DNA of 64,000 bases from Vanrija pseudolonga (Eukaryota > Basidiomycota > Tremellomycetes > Trichosporonales > Trichosporonaceae), in assembly GCF_020906515.1 (NCBI RefSeq), contig NC_085850.1:4402001-4466000 (forward strand), in the 5' to 3' direction. The translations under genes and the position numbers were made by a program. Of the stretch, positions 1 through 10,450 are shown piece after piece. Numbering within the stretch: the stretch's first letter is position 1; the number at the start of each line of letters is the position of its first letter. The notes beneath the pieces were generated by a model that saw only the letters and a list, made by a program, of their open reading frames with translations, did not search any database and had not been told where the DNA came from.

Positions 1-2175
1 TCGACCTGGAGCGTCGAGTTGCCTTGTGCAAGGCAGCCGACGAGGATGGCGACAAACTCCAAATCCCAAATCACCTGTTCGACAGGCTCAGTCTCGGCAC
101 CACTTGGTTGGCCCAGCCGAGCAGTCTTGTGCCTCAGTCTAGCCCCGAGGAAACGGACTCAGCGGGGTCCGCGACCTCTGGGTCCACATCGTCCGGATCC
201 AGCTCCAGGTCAACCCCGCTTGAGTTGTCTCCTTCGACCTCCAGACGGCCCAGCAACTCTAGTTCCGAGGCACCGACACCGCTGGTCACCCCCGATTCCA
301 TCGGACCGGACTCAAGCTCTCTTCTCGAGGTGCCGGTTTCCCATCGCCCCACGTGGCAGCTACTGAGGGAGAGGGACGTCTGGAACTTCTCAATCTTCGA
401 GCGTCGCCAGATCATCAAGGATCTCGAGGCGGAGGCCAAGCGCTGGGTAAACGAGCCTCACCTTGCCACGGTCGCCACACTCTTCCAGCAACTGTCATCC
501 GAGTACGAGGTCCTTCAGAAGGAGGTTAGCCGCCTCAGGAACCTGAGCCGCGCCCAGGCGCTGTCCTACGCCGACATTGTCGGCGGCACGACCAACGGAG
601 CAGCAAGGTATGGTGACGCAATCAAGGGCTTTGCACCCAAGGTGGTCATCTTCGAGGAGGCGGGACAGATCCTCGAAGCGCACACATTGTGTGCTCTCTT
701 CCCGTCCGTGCAGCACGTCATATCCCTCGGCGACCCCCTGCAGCTTCGAGCCATCCCGAACTGTTACGAGTTCTCGGTCGACAATGCCAAGGGAGCCGAG
801 TTCAAGTTTGACGTGTCTTATATGGAGCGTGCTTCAACGGCAGGGCTTCCCATGAGCCAGCTCCAGGTCCAGCGTCGCATGCTTCCCGAGATTTCCCTGC
901 TCATTTCCAACACACTGTACCCGGACCTCGAGGATCACCCCTGTGTGAAGCAATACCCCAATGTTCTTGGGATGGAGTCAAACATCTTCTTCCTCGACCA
1001 TCGCCATCCCGAGACGAGCATGGCAGGGAGGAAGCTTCACAACAGGTACGAGGCCGACATGGTCTGCGAGCTGGTCCTGTATCTTCTCAAGCAGGGCTGC
1101 TACTCGGAGGAGGGTGACATTGTCATCCTGTGCGCATACCTCGGCCAGCTCATGCAGATCCGGAACAAGATCCAGCACAAGGTGACCTTGGTCTTCGATG
1201 AGCGCGACGAGAAGCAGGTCGCCAAGATGGACGAGCAGTCGGGCCACATTGCCAACAGCGGGCCTGCGAGTACCAAGCACAAGGTCCTTCTGCGAACTGT
1301 TGACAGCTTTCAAGGAGAAGAGGCCAAGGTGTACGTGCCCGCCCTGGCGTCGAAAAGATGCGCGTCGACACAGCTAACACACCTAGTGTCATCTTGTCAC
1401 TTGTTCGAAACGCTGGCAAGGCCGATGACGGGGACGATGAACCAGCAAAGAAGACGATTGGCTTCCTCAAGTCGACCAACCGAACCAACGTCGCAGTGTC
1501 ACGGGCGAAGCATGGCATGTACATCCTCGGCAACGCCGCACAGCTCTCAGAAGGCAGTGACATGTGGAAGTCGATTGTCACCGACTATACAACGGCGCAA
1601 GCCATCGGCCCTAAGATCCCTATTAAGTGCGAGCAGCATGACACGGTGCAGGAGATCGAATGTGCAGAGCAGTTTGCCGAACTGTCACCCGATGGTGGAT
1701 GTGATGAGCCCTGGTGAGTGAATCTCTGGTCCAGCCAACATGACATTCTGACCCCTCGCAGCGGCGCACGACTGGCGAACTGCCGTCACGTTTGCCCGCG
1801 GAAGTGTCATGCGGACGATGCAGAGCACATCGAGTTTTTCTGCAAGAAGAAGTGCCAGCGGGTTTGCACCAGGTGCATGAACGCGTGTGAGGGAGTTTGT
1901 GGCGATCCCTGCGACAGGTGCGAACTGGACTACTTCCCCGTCGACCTCCCATGTGGCCACGACGTCCTGGTGCCCTGGTGGGTGACAATGTCATGTAGTC
2001 GACTAACAGCCACCTTAGCTGGCAAATGGGCGATGTGTCGCGAGTGCGCTGCACCATGCTCGTCGACAAGCGGCGCCCATCATGTGGACACTTTGTTGAG
2101 GTCGAGTGCAACGTCGAGGACGTCGCCGCCGTCTCTTGCGCGCACCCCAAGTGCCTGGCCCCCGGTCGCCGATGA
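1..2175 (+). CDS. ZNFX1/Hrr1-like SF1 helicase with NFX1-type zinc fingers, 5' truncated by window edge
   Basis: Partial gene open from base 3; exons 1-1330, 1387-1713, 1762-1977 and 2019-2175 (stop TGA at 2173). The frame gives the back half of a UPF1-like helicase: TTNGAA near 588-602, VVIFEEAGQ near 643-669 (Walker B region), GDPLQLRAIP near 730-758, VDSFQGEEAKV joined to VILS across the first intron (motif V), and NRTNVAVSRAKHGMYI near 1480-1526 (motif VI). After splicing the tail is Cys/His-rich (CRHVCPRKCH, CGDPCDRC, LPCGHDVLVPCW, RRPSCGHFVEVEC), as in NFX1-type zinc fingers. Residues about 40-110 are Ser/Thr/Pro-rich, an insertion that separates the conserved parts. Related proteins (fission yeast Hrr1, animal ZNFX1) work in small-RNA silencing; that role here is inference. 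The N-terminal helicase motifs lie outside the window. Confidence 0.85.
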
Positions 2176-2605
2176 GCGGCTGCTGCTGCTCATGTGCGCC
2201 ATGGCATTCGCGCTTGTTGCTGTCGCGATTGAAATATCATTATGCAAAACAACTGTCATATACAGGGCAGAGTCGTGTACTGCACGTGCCGACAGGCTCG
2301 AGTCTTATCATAGTCGCTCTCGTCCTCGGTCGGTCTGGGGCACCTCCAAGAGTGGCTCGATGACTTCGAGCCCCGTCCACGACCTTGAGATTTGCCGTTG
2401 AGGTTCACTCTGCAATCACCGACGTCTCTGAGTAAGTTGGCGGAAAAGACGAGCTGGATACGGCTCACCGACTCGAATGCGGGCTCCGGCTCGATATGCC
2501 CGCCTTCGATCACAGTCCTGCGTTCCGCGCAATCTCGGATCCGAGCATCTCACCACTTATAAACCGCGCGGCTGACTTCGACGTTGTTTTGTTTACTCAC
2601 TCGCC
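2176..2605. other. Intergenic region between helicase and first F-box gene
   Basis: No convincing coding sequence. It holds the 3' flank of the helicase gene and the promoter of the next gene, including a TATA box at 2558-2563. Confidence 0.6.
2558..2563 (+). promoter_or_regulatory. TATA box of first F-box-like gene
   Basis: The sequence TATAAA lies 43 nt before the ATG at 2606, in a proximal-promoter position. It supports the chosen start. Confidence 0.5.
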
Positions 2606-3877
2606 ATGCCCATCGACTACACGACCTTCCCACATATCGTTGACCGTATCCTCTCCTACACTGACCCAGACACATGGCTTGTCCTCCGGTCAGTCTGCGC
2701 GGAATGGCGCGAGACGTGCTCGCGCGGACTGTGGTCGCGCGTCGTGATGTGCATCCACCGCGAGCACGACCATTGCCCCGAGCCTGCGGGGCACACGCGA
2801 TACGCTGAGCACGGCCTATGGAACAGCAGCTTCTTCCTCCCCGCCGACCTTGCGCCGACCGGCTCGCCCTCGTACGACGACTACTGCACAGAGCCTGTAC
2901 CCGGCCTGCCCTGGGGACCTGCCGGCAACGCGCTCACGACCGCCCGGCTGGCCACATACCTCGACGTCCTCGAACTTGAAGACTCGCGCCTTGGCAAGGA
3001 TGTGGACGTCGACTGCCCTTGCCCACCGGTCAAGGCGTTCGACGTCGGACGCGTGCCGCGCGTCATTCGGCGCTGGGTCGTGCCGCATGAGAGCCGTGTC
3101 GGTATCTTCTACGCCCCGTTCACCGCCGGCGACACGCGCTCGGACCAGATCTTCATCTCGTTCCTCGACGTCACGTACAGCCCCGAACAGCGGCAGCTGC
3201 TGTCATCCCTCCCCCCAGAAAGGGTCACGCCCGAGGGAGTGGCTATCCTGGAAGGCGAGAGACTCTTCTTCTATCACCCTTGCGTCGACCTCGACTATGG
3301 GCCGCCGGCCGTCGAGCTCGCCGTCGTCAACGTGCGCTATGACCCGCGGTACCCCGAGTTCAAGGAGGGCAGCGTCTCCCTGACGTACTCGTACCCCGCG
3401 CGCACCGTCGTTGTCATCTTCACGCCCACGCAGCTGTGGGACGGCCCACATGCGCCCCGAGAGGACGACGACGACGAGCCGTGGATGGCCTTCCTCTTCC
3501 GCTGCGCCAACGAGCTCGGGTTCAGCCTGTACGCCGAAGGGCACCCGTACCGGGGGGAACAGATCGTCTCCACCGTCTCGTGGGTGCTCGTTGGCGCAGA
3601 GCAGTTCGACGCGATCTGGGTCGACTCGCCGTCCATCCGCTTCACCAACCCCCTCACTTGCGCTAGCTTGCACGCCGGCTTCGTCGAGGCCGTCAAGCTC
3701 AACTACGAGCGCCGGTTTGAAGAGCCCGCCATGGACGAGGTTGTCGAGCGCCGCGGAGGGTGGGACGAGGCCGTCAAGTTTATGACGCTTGATGACTGGC
3801 GCAAGCAGGTGCCCGAGGATATCTACCAACTCGCGACGGTGCCCCCTGCCAAGCCGAAACCATTGGTGGATCTCTAG
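2606..3877 (+). CDS. F-box-like protein, paralogue 1 of 3
   Basis: Intronless 423-residue protein. Residues about 5-45 (TFPHIVDRILSYTDPDTWLV then LRSVCAEWRE) read as a degenerate F-box: Pro/Ile/hydrophobic spacing followed by L-R-x-V-C. F-box proteins normally bind Skp1 and recruit substrates to an SCF ubiquitin ligase; that role here is inferred from this short motif only. The rest is a family-specific region without recognised repeats. It shares with the two downstream copies the blocks VVNVRYDPR, VVVIFTPT-LW-GP, VGAEQ-DA-WVDS and GGWD-F-TLD-WR. A TATA box lies 43 nt upstream. The copy is more diverged from copies 2 and 3 than they are from each other. Confidence 0.75.
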   Translation: MPIDYTTFPHIVDRILSYTDPDTWLVLRSVCAEWRETCSRGLWSRVVMCIHREHDHCPEPAGHTRYAEHGLWNSSFFLPADLAPTGSPSYDDYCTEPVPGLPWGPAGNALTTARLATYLDVLELEDSRLGKDVDVDCPCPPVKAFDVGRVPRVIRRWVVPHESRVGIFYAPFTAGDTRSDQIFISFLDVTYSPEQRQLLSSLPPERVTPEGVAILEGERLFFYHPCVDLDYGPPAVELAVVNVRYDPRYPEFKEGSVSLTYSYPARTVVVIFTPTQLWDGPHAPREDDDDEPWMAFLFRCANELGFSLYAEGHPYRGEQIVSTVSWVLVGAEQFDAIWVDSPSIRFTNPLTCASLHAGFVEAVKLNYERRFEEPAMDEVVERRGGWDEAVKFMTLDDWRKQVPEDIYQLATVPPAKPKPLVDL

Positions 3878-4062
3878 GTTGGTCAAGAACCGTGGTCGGC
3901 TCAATTGTGGACCACCACGTTGGCTGGATGGCGGGGTTACTGTTGCAAGGCACGGCGTCTCGTCACTTCAGCGGGGCCCATTCCATCAAGTCAAAAGCGC
4001 ACAACATAACATCCTCCAAGACATGACTACCATGCATCCATTGCCCACTCAACGCAGGAACA

Positions 4063-5353
4063 ATGGCCGAGCCAGCATACCTCGACTACGCCTCGTACCC
4101 ACACCTCGTCGAGCACATCGTGTCCTTCGCAGACCGGTCATGCTGGCCCGCGCTGCGGGCGACCTGTCGCCGCCTGCACGACGCCCTCGCGCGCAGGATG
4201 TACACACACATCGCTGTGCGCGTGTCCGGCCCTCCACCCCTCTACGCCACCCGAGGGTTATGCCGGCTTCACCGTGGAGCTGTTCGCACCGTCCACGTCG
4301 GAGCCTGTGTCGCACCGCGTCCCTGGTCTGCAGTGGCCCGAACCGGCGATCGCGAATCTCACACCTCACCTAGACATTCTCGACCTCGAGGATGCGCGCG
4401 TGTATACCAACGCGAGCTGGACCCACGAGCAGCCTGCTTCTGTCCAGCAGTACAATGTCGCCGCGCGGGCGCGTGTCATCCGCCGCTGGGCCAAGAAGTA
4501 CCAGTGGCATGTCGGCTGGCCGTTCTACCCGACCAATGTGCGTAAAGGACAGCTCCTGATCTTGTTCATCGACTACACTGTGATCCCGGCTGTGCAAGAG
4601 ATTGTCGCCGAGCACGGGGCCGCACTTCTGAATCCCGAAATTGCCCACATGCCAAAGGTCAGCGTGCGCCCGTGCTTTGCGAGCGATCGTGAAACGAGGT
4701 CGATTGTGAACGTGCGGTACGATCCACGGCAGCCTGACCTCCGAAACGGTACCTTCGAGATCCACTGGACGTACCCCAAAGAGGAAGTGGTGGTAATCTT
4801 CACTCCGACCGAGCTGTGGTCGGGCCCGGAGATCCCCAAGAATCCAGAGGACCCAGACTGGGTGGACCCCGATCCACCGATGGGCTGGCTCAACGGTCTA
4901 GCAGAGGCGGTATGGGGACGGTTTGGGCCCTCATCCATGACCTGGCGGTCGACGCGACTGGTATTCGTCGGCGCCGAGCAGCTCGATGCGAGCTGGGTCG
5001 ACTCGAACCACTGGCGCTTCAGCAACCCGCTCACAAACACCGACCTTGCCGCGGGTCTGGCAAAGACTGCGGAAGACATGGTTTTCGCGACCAGCTACAC
5101 CGACGTCTCCGGCAAAGAGCTAACCCATGACGAGATGGTGCGCTGCGTCTTCGAAACGCTTGATTACAACGGCGGGTGGGACGGCCTCTTCCGCTTCATC
5201 ACCTTGGACGAGTGGCGAGCCGAGGTGGATAGCCAGACGTTTGAACTTGCAACCATCCCTCCGGCCAAGCCGAGTTACGTGCCCTTCGACTCGGGTGACA
5301 CAGTCGAGGCGAGGATGAGGCAACGTGGCGGATCACCCTCGTCATCGGCCTAA
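4063..5353 (+). pseudogene. F-box-like paralogue 2, frame disrupted
   Basis: The gene starts like copy 3 (YASYPHLVEHIVSFADRSC, then LRATCRRLHDALARRMYTHI, then VRVSGPPP) in frame 1, and the frame breaks at about 4240-4243. The matching continuation (PPEGYAGF, VELFAPS, PVSHRVPGL) resumes in frame 2 from about 4244 and stays open to the stop at 5351-5353. In copy 3 the same two blocks are separated by 13 codons (39 nt); here only 4 nt remain, so a 35-nt deletion explains the shift. No GT...AG pair bridges the gap. Either this is a young pseudogene, or translation starts at the ATG at 4274 and gives a 359-residue protein without the F-box. The downstream frame is otherwise intact, which suggests recent damage. 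A sequencing error is unlikely to remove 35 nt but is possible. Confidence 0.75.
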
Positions 5354-5808
5354 TTGCACTCGCCGTTGCATGAAGTGCCCTATGCATCAAGCATGCGAGC
5401 TGTACAGTCGTTACAGTATATCATGAATCAATTGTGTCAAAATCAGGCAGTGGTATAACCAAGGGCGTCTCTACGCGTCTTCACAACGTCGGGGTCGTGC
5501 GGCGTCGACGTCGGGGACACCTGGGCTTCCAATGGCTCTTACTGTGCAGTAACACTCCAGGTTTGTCAGTGTCACAATGAGAGGTCACGGGATGCGTAGG
5601 CGTCGTGTCGGTCGAGCTGCCATGGCAACGAGGGTGAGAAAGTTGGCTTTGTTTTGTCAGGGGGAAGCGGACTCCGAACCCCTGGCGGACGCGTCGGATT
5701 TGTGGGTTTGCTGTGGTGTGTTGTGACATTATCCAGGACGACGATTGTAAAACGGCATACATCCATCCTTCACCCATCATCCACTCGCTCACTCGTCCCA
5801 GAACAGGA
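5354..5808. other. Intergenic region between F-box-like paralogues 2 and 3
   Basis: About 455 nt with no supported gene. It should contain the 3' flank of copy 2 and the promoter of copy 3; I see no clear TATA box. Confidence 0.5.
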
Positions 5809-7185
5809 ATGACTGAGGCTACGACATTGCCTCTCGACTTCGCCTTGTATCCGCACGTGGTGGACCGCATCGTGTCATACGCTGATGCCTCGTGCTTGGC
5901 AGCGTTGCGGGCGACATGCCAGACCTTCCGCCGCTCTGTCGAGCGCAGGATGTACTCGCACATCGCTGTGCGCGTGTCTGGCCCGCCGCCTACGTTCCGG
6001 AGCGATGGCGTAAGGATACATCCGTACGACACGCCTGAAGGGTATGCCGGCTTCAAGGTCGAGCTGTTCGCGCCGTCCAACTCGGCACCAGTGTCTCACC
6101 GTGTTCCGGGGTTACGGTGGCCGGAGCCCGCCATCACGAACCTGACTCCCTATATCGACATCGTCGACTTCGAGGACGCGCGCGAGGAGCGATGGACACC
6201 TTGGGCCTCGGAGCCATGTGAGGCCGCCCGGGTCTTCAACCTCGCTGGGCGGGCCCGAGTTGTCCGCCGCTGGTACGACAAGAGCCTGATGCACGCCGGA
6301 GAGCCGTTTAGCTGCTCGGACGACGTGCCTGACGGTCAAGTGTCCATCACGTTTGTCGACTACACTGTGGTTCCGGCCGTGCAGCAGCTGGTATCCGGCC
6401 CGCGTGGCGTTCACGAGCTGGCTTCAGGTCGGCGGTGGAACCACATGCCCCAAGTCAGTGTGACCCCGCACCTTCGGGGTGACAGTGGCCCGGGCAACGC
6501 GCGAGGCATTGTGAATGTGCGGTATGACCCCCGGCAACCCGATCTGCGTTACGGCGCGCTCGATCTCCGTGGCATCGAACTCTGCGAGGAGATCGTCGTC
6601 ATCTTCACGCCCACGAAGCTATGGACCGGCCCGCAGATTCCAAAGCCAGAAATGGTGAACGCGGACCGGCCGATGGGCTGGTTGCACTTGATTGTGCACA
6701 ATATCCGCTTTCGGATTGCGTGGAAGGCGTGCGAGACAGCGGGCGAGATCCCTCCCTGGATCGTTGACACGCGGTTCATGTTTGTCGGCGCAGAGCAGCT
6801 GGATGCCGGATGGGTCGACTCGCCAGCATGGCACTTCGAGAATCCCGTCACCAACGCCGACCTGGCAGCAGGCGCGGCGAAGGTGGTGGAAGACGCGTGC
6901 TTGGAAGGGCCTCTTTCCCCGGAAGAATTGGCCGAGACGCTCGCCGAGCGTGGTGGATGGGACGGCATCTTTCGCTTCATAACGCTCGACGAGTGGAAGG
7001 CAGAGGTGGATCCGGAGCTGTTCGACCTCGCCACTATCGCTCCCGCCAAGCCCCTGTACACTCCTGTCGACATTAGGGACACTATCGGGAACCATCGCTA
7101 CAATGAGGACTTCTCGCCTGAAGAATGGGCGGCAGCGATCGCAAAGCAGTATGGGACCTCCGAGGCGGGCAATGAGGGGCCGTGA
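5809..7185 (+). CDS. F-box-like protein, paralogue 3 of 3
   Basis: Intronless 458-residue protein; I place the start at the ATG at 5809 because it aligns with copy 2 (both begin shortly before an LDY/LDF-ASYPH/ALYPH block) although the frame is open farther upstream. Residues about 10-50 (ALYPHVVDRIVSYADASCL then LRATCQTFRR) form an F-box-like segment. The family core follows: VELFAPSN, PVSHRVPGLRWPEPAI, VVRRWY, IVNVRYDPRQPDL, VVIFTPTKLWTGPQIP, FMFVGAEQLDAGWVDSP, GGWDGIFRFITLDEWKAEVD, FDLATIAPAKP. This copy looks intact and is the best reference for the family. A role as an SCF adaptor is inference from the N-terminal motif; no substrate-binding repeat was recognised. Confidence 0.8.
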   Translation: MTEATTLPLDFALYPHVVDRIVSYADASCLAALRATCQTFRRSVERRMYSHIAVRVSGPPPTFRSDGVRIHPYDTPEGYAGFKVELFAPSNSAPVSHRVPGLRWPEPAITNLTPYIDIVDFEDAREERWTPWASEPCEAARVFNLAGRARVVRRWYDKSLMHAGEPFSCSDDVPDGQVSITFVDYTVVPAVQQLVSGPRGVHELASGRRWNHMPQVSVTPHLRGDSGPGNARGIVNVRYDPRQPDLRYGALDLRGIELCEEIVVIFTPTKLWTGPQIPKPEMVNADRPMGWLHLIVHNIRFRIAWKACETAGEIPPWIVDTRFMFVGAEQLDAGWVDSPAWHFENPVTNADLAAGAAKVVEDACLEGPLSPEELAETLAERGGWDGIFRFITLDEWKAEVDPELFDLATIAPAKPLYTPVDIRDTIGNHRYNEDFSPEEWAAAIAKQYGTSEAGNEGP

Positions 7186-7731
7186 CCGACGCAGATATGG
7201 CCACAGATCATGGCACCTCGCCATGCATGCCACCACTGTTGCAGGGTCAGTTGCCCCGGCCGCTCGCGGCCTTGCAGCATGCTGCATCCCAGCCGTCCAC
7301 CCGCCGAGCCGCCGCCGCGTGACCGAAAATAGTCTGTTGGACGCCACCACGATGAATGTGATCCTGACGCGCCTGGTTTTCTTTTGGGCGCGATTGGGCA
7401 ACAAATTGACTTTTGGCGCGACATTCGATGTTCAGGGTGTGATTTCCAGCGACGCCAGCAGAGCAGCAGCAGGTGGGCACAGAGCAGAGACGCCGTGCGC
7501 CGCATACCGCATGCCAGGCCAGGTGTCTGACGCCAGACCCAGGGCAGAGTACAAGCTGCAGACGCCTGACGCCAGGCCTCGCCACCACCACTTGACCACC
7601 CTCACGGTCAGCGAGCCAGCCGCTCGTTCGGCGACTGCCCAAACCGCAGTCAACACCTGCCTCCCTCCATTTCTCATCTTCTCTTCACTCCTTCATTCTT
7701 TCTTTCCCCCTCACCGTATCTTGAATCCAAC
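7186..7731. other. Promoter region of chitinase gene
   Basis: About 546 nt between the F-box copy and the chitinase, no gene supported. The last 100 nt become pyrimidine-rich, as is common before start codons in these fungi. Confidence 0.5.
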
Positions 7732-10405
7732 ATGGCGCTGGTCGCCGCTACCCTCCTCCTCGCGCTGAGCGCGCACGCCCTCCCCGTCGACACGCGCGAC
7801 ACGACATGCGCCAACGGCGCCTGGCAGTGTGTCGGGTCGAGCCTCCAGAGTACGTCCTGCCCCTGATCCTCCACGCGGCTCAGCGCTCACGACCAGTCTG
7901 TAACTGGGGCTCGTGGGTCACCATGGCCGAGTGTACCGCCCCCGGCACCGTGTGCTCGTGAGTCCTTGCCCCGACGACGAGTGCTATGCTCACATCCAGC
8001 GCGTCCTCGCCCCTCATCGGGTGTGTCTGGAAGTTCCAGGTGCCCATCAACACCCCCACCACGGCGTCTGCGACGTCGTCAGTGACCACAACTACCTCTA
8101 CTGCTTCTGCTACCACCACTGCTACCACCACTGCTACCACTATTGCCCATTCGTCCTCTTCGTCTACAACCACGGCGCGCTCGTCCGGCACGACCGCCCC
8201 CACCACTGTACACTCCTCGTCGACTACTACTACGGCTGCGTCGTCCAGCCCGACGAGCCCTGCTCACTCCTCATCCTCCGCCCTGGCCTCTGCCTCGTCG
8301 GCGTCCACCTCTCCGTCCACCACGCCGTCCACCTCGCCATCCAAGTCGGTGACCTCGACGTCGACGGCCTCGCGCTCGACGACGACTGTGGCCGCCTCGT
8401 CAGTGGCGAGTGAGTCGCACTCGGCTCCGCCCAGTGCGTCGCACTCTGTCCCCGCCTCATCCTCGTCGAGTGCTTCCCACTCTAGCTCGTCGTCGTCGGT
8501 GCATCCCACTACAAGCGCCGTCTCCACGTCTGCGCCCACCACGACGTCGTTCTGGGTCACGACGTCGTTCACGAGCATCCCGAGTATCTGGATCAGCTCG
8601 GGCCCCGTGTCGACCTCAACTTCAGTGACGACCACCTCCGCGCCGTCCTCTTCGGCGTCCGCTAGCTCGAGTGCGATTTCTTCGGCCCATTCTACGTCGA
8701 GCTCCGCCGCGTCGTCTCCTGCGGCCTCTTCTGCTGCCTCGTCGAGCCACACCGCTGCTTCCTCCAGCTCGAGCAGCGCGACAGCGGCCTCCTCCACCGC
8801 CGTCTCGAGTTCGAGCTCGGCTCACTCGGCTTCGAGCTCCTCCCTTTCCTCATCGGCGAGCTCCGGGGCCGCATCGTCCTCGAGCCACCCAGCCTCCACC
8901 TCCTCGAGCCACGCCGCGTCGTCCAGCTCGAGCACGGCTTCGCCCTCTGCCCCTTCTTCGACATCGGCTTCTGCCTCTGGCACGACGGCGAGTGCCTCCA
9001 TCTCGTTGACCACGACCGCAAGTCCTACGACGAGCGTGACCACCACGGCCTCGAGCGCGATCAGCAGCTCCAGCTGCGTCGTGCAGTCCTCGTTAAGCTC
9101 GAGCAGCAGCGCCACTTCGACGTCCTTGTCCAGCGAGGTCTCGAGCACTACGACTACCTCGGCTGGTGCGACGACCACGACTACCGCCACCACCACCACC
9201 AGCTCTTCCACGACTACCACGAGCACCTCCACGGCCCCGTCGTCCACCGTGGCCTCGAGCACCAGTACCGCCTCCTCGGCGCCTTCCGCCTCGTCAACTC
9301 CTTCCAACCCTCCTAACTTCTCTGCCCCCCACTACGTTCTCTACGCCGATGGTGAGTTGACAACGCGGATGTAATGCTGACATTAGCTTGGTTCACCAAC
9401 GGCCAACTCCCTAGCCCTTCCCAGCTCGGCCAGTTCAACCGTCTTCTTCTGTCCTTTGACCTGCTTGAAGGCCCTTGGGATGTGAGTGCTCGCATGCGAA
9501 CGTCCAGCTAACCCACCAGGACGCCCTCCTCTGGACTCAGCTCCCAGCGGCCACTCGCCGCCAGATCCTCGACGAGTACCATGCTGCGGGTATTGCCCTC
9601 ATGGTGTCGGCCTTTGGTGCCACAGGTATGTCCAGTTGCATCGACAAGGTACTCACAACGCAACAGACGTGCCCACCACGGTCGGTGCCGACCCCGTTGG
9701 AGTGGCCAACAGCATTGCCACCTTCGTCAAGCAGTACGAGTTTGACGGCGTTGACATTGACTACGAGGACTTTGGCGCGTTCGCCCTCGGCACGGGTGCC
9801 CAGTGGTTGATCAGTGAGTGGAGTGTGCGATCGTGGGCTTCCTGCTGACTCCGACTAGCCTTCCAGACGCAGCTCCGCAGCCAGCTCGGCAGCGGTTACC
9901 TTATCTCGCATGGTGCGTCCCTTTGGAGATTTGAACCGCGCATGATCTGACGCTGCAGCCCCCGTCGCTCCGTGGTTTGACCGCGCGGCCTACAAGGACG
10001 GAGCGTACGCTGCCGTCTACAGCGCAGTTGGCAACACGATCGACTTCTTCAACCTGCAGTACTACAACCAGTACTCTGCGTTCACCGACTGCACGTCGCT
10101 CATCACCGACTCGGGTTCAACGCAGTGGCCCGGTGTCGCCATCCAGCAGCTACACGAGCAGCAGGGCATTCCGTACGACAAGCTGGTCCTCGGCAAGCCC
10201 ATCTCGACAGCGGCACAGAACAACGGCGGGTACATGGACCCCTCTGCGCTGGCGCAGTGTGTTGCGCAGGGCAAGGCACTCGGCTGGCCGGGTAGCGTCA
10301 TGTTCTGGCAGTGGAGCGCTTCAATCGTGAGTGCGAGATCGGGTGACTGGTCACTGACACTTGCAGAACGCAGCGCAGGTCATCCAGGAGGTCATTGGAA
10401 ACTAA
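7732..10405 (+). CDS. Secreted GH18 chitinase with N-terminal CBM19-like module and long Ser/Thr linker
   Basis: Nine exons: 7732-7849, 7897-7957, 8000-9351, 9387-9481, 9520-9625, 9667-9813, 9859-9912, 9959-10326, 10367-10405; 779 residues. Residues 1-17 (MALVAATLLLALSAHAL) are a signal peptide. A Cys-rich module follows (CANGAWQC, ICNWGSWVTMAECTAPGTVC, IGCVWK) that resembles CBM19 chitin-binding modules. About 430 residues of Ser/Thr/Ala linker come next, probably heavily O-mannosylated. The catalytic domain starts near HYVLYADAWFTNG and contains DGVDIDYED, the GH18 DxxDxDxE motif whose Glu is the proton donor, plus FNLQYYNQY and VMFWQWSAS near the end. It should hydrolyse chitin in the cell wall or outside the cell. 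In yeast Cts1 the chitin-binding module is C-terminal; here it is N-terminal. Confidence 0.9.
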
Positions 10406-10450
10406 GTGGACTAGACGTAGAACTAGAATGCATCGGAATTGTTACATGAA

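Noticed and set aside
8264-8797. Minus-strand Glu/Val-rich frame within the chitinase linker
   Set aside because: It is the complement of the Ser/Thr codon repeats of the linker and has no independent support.
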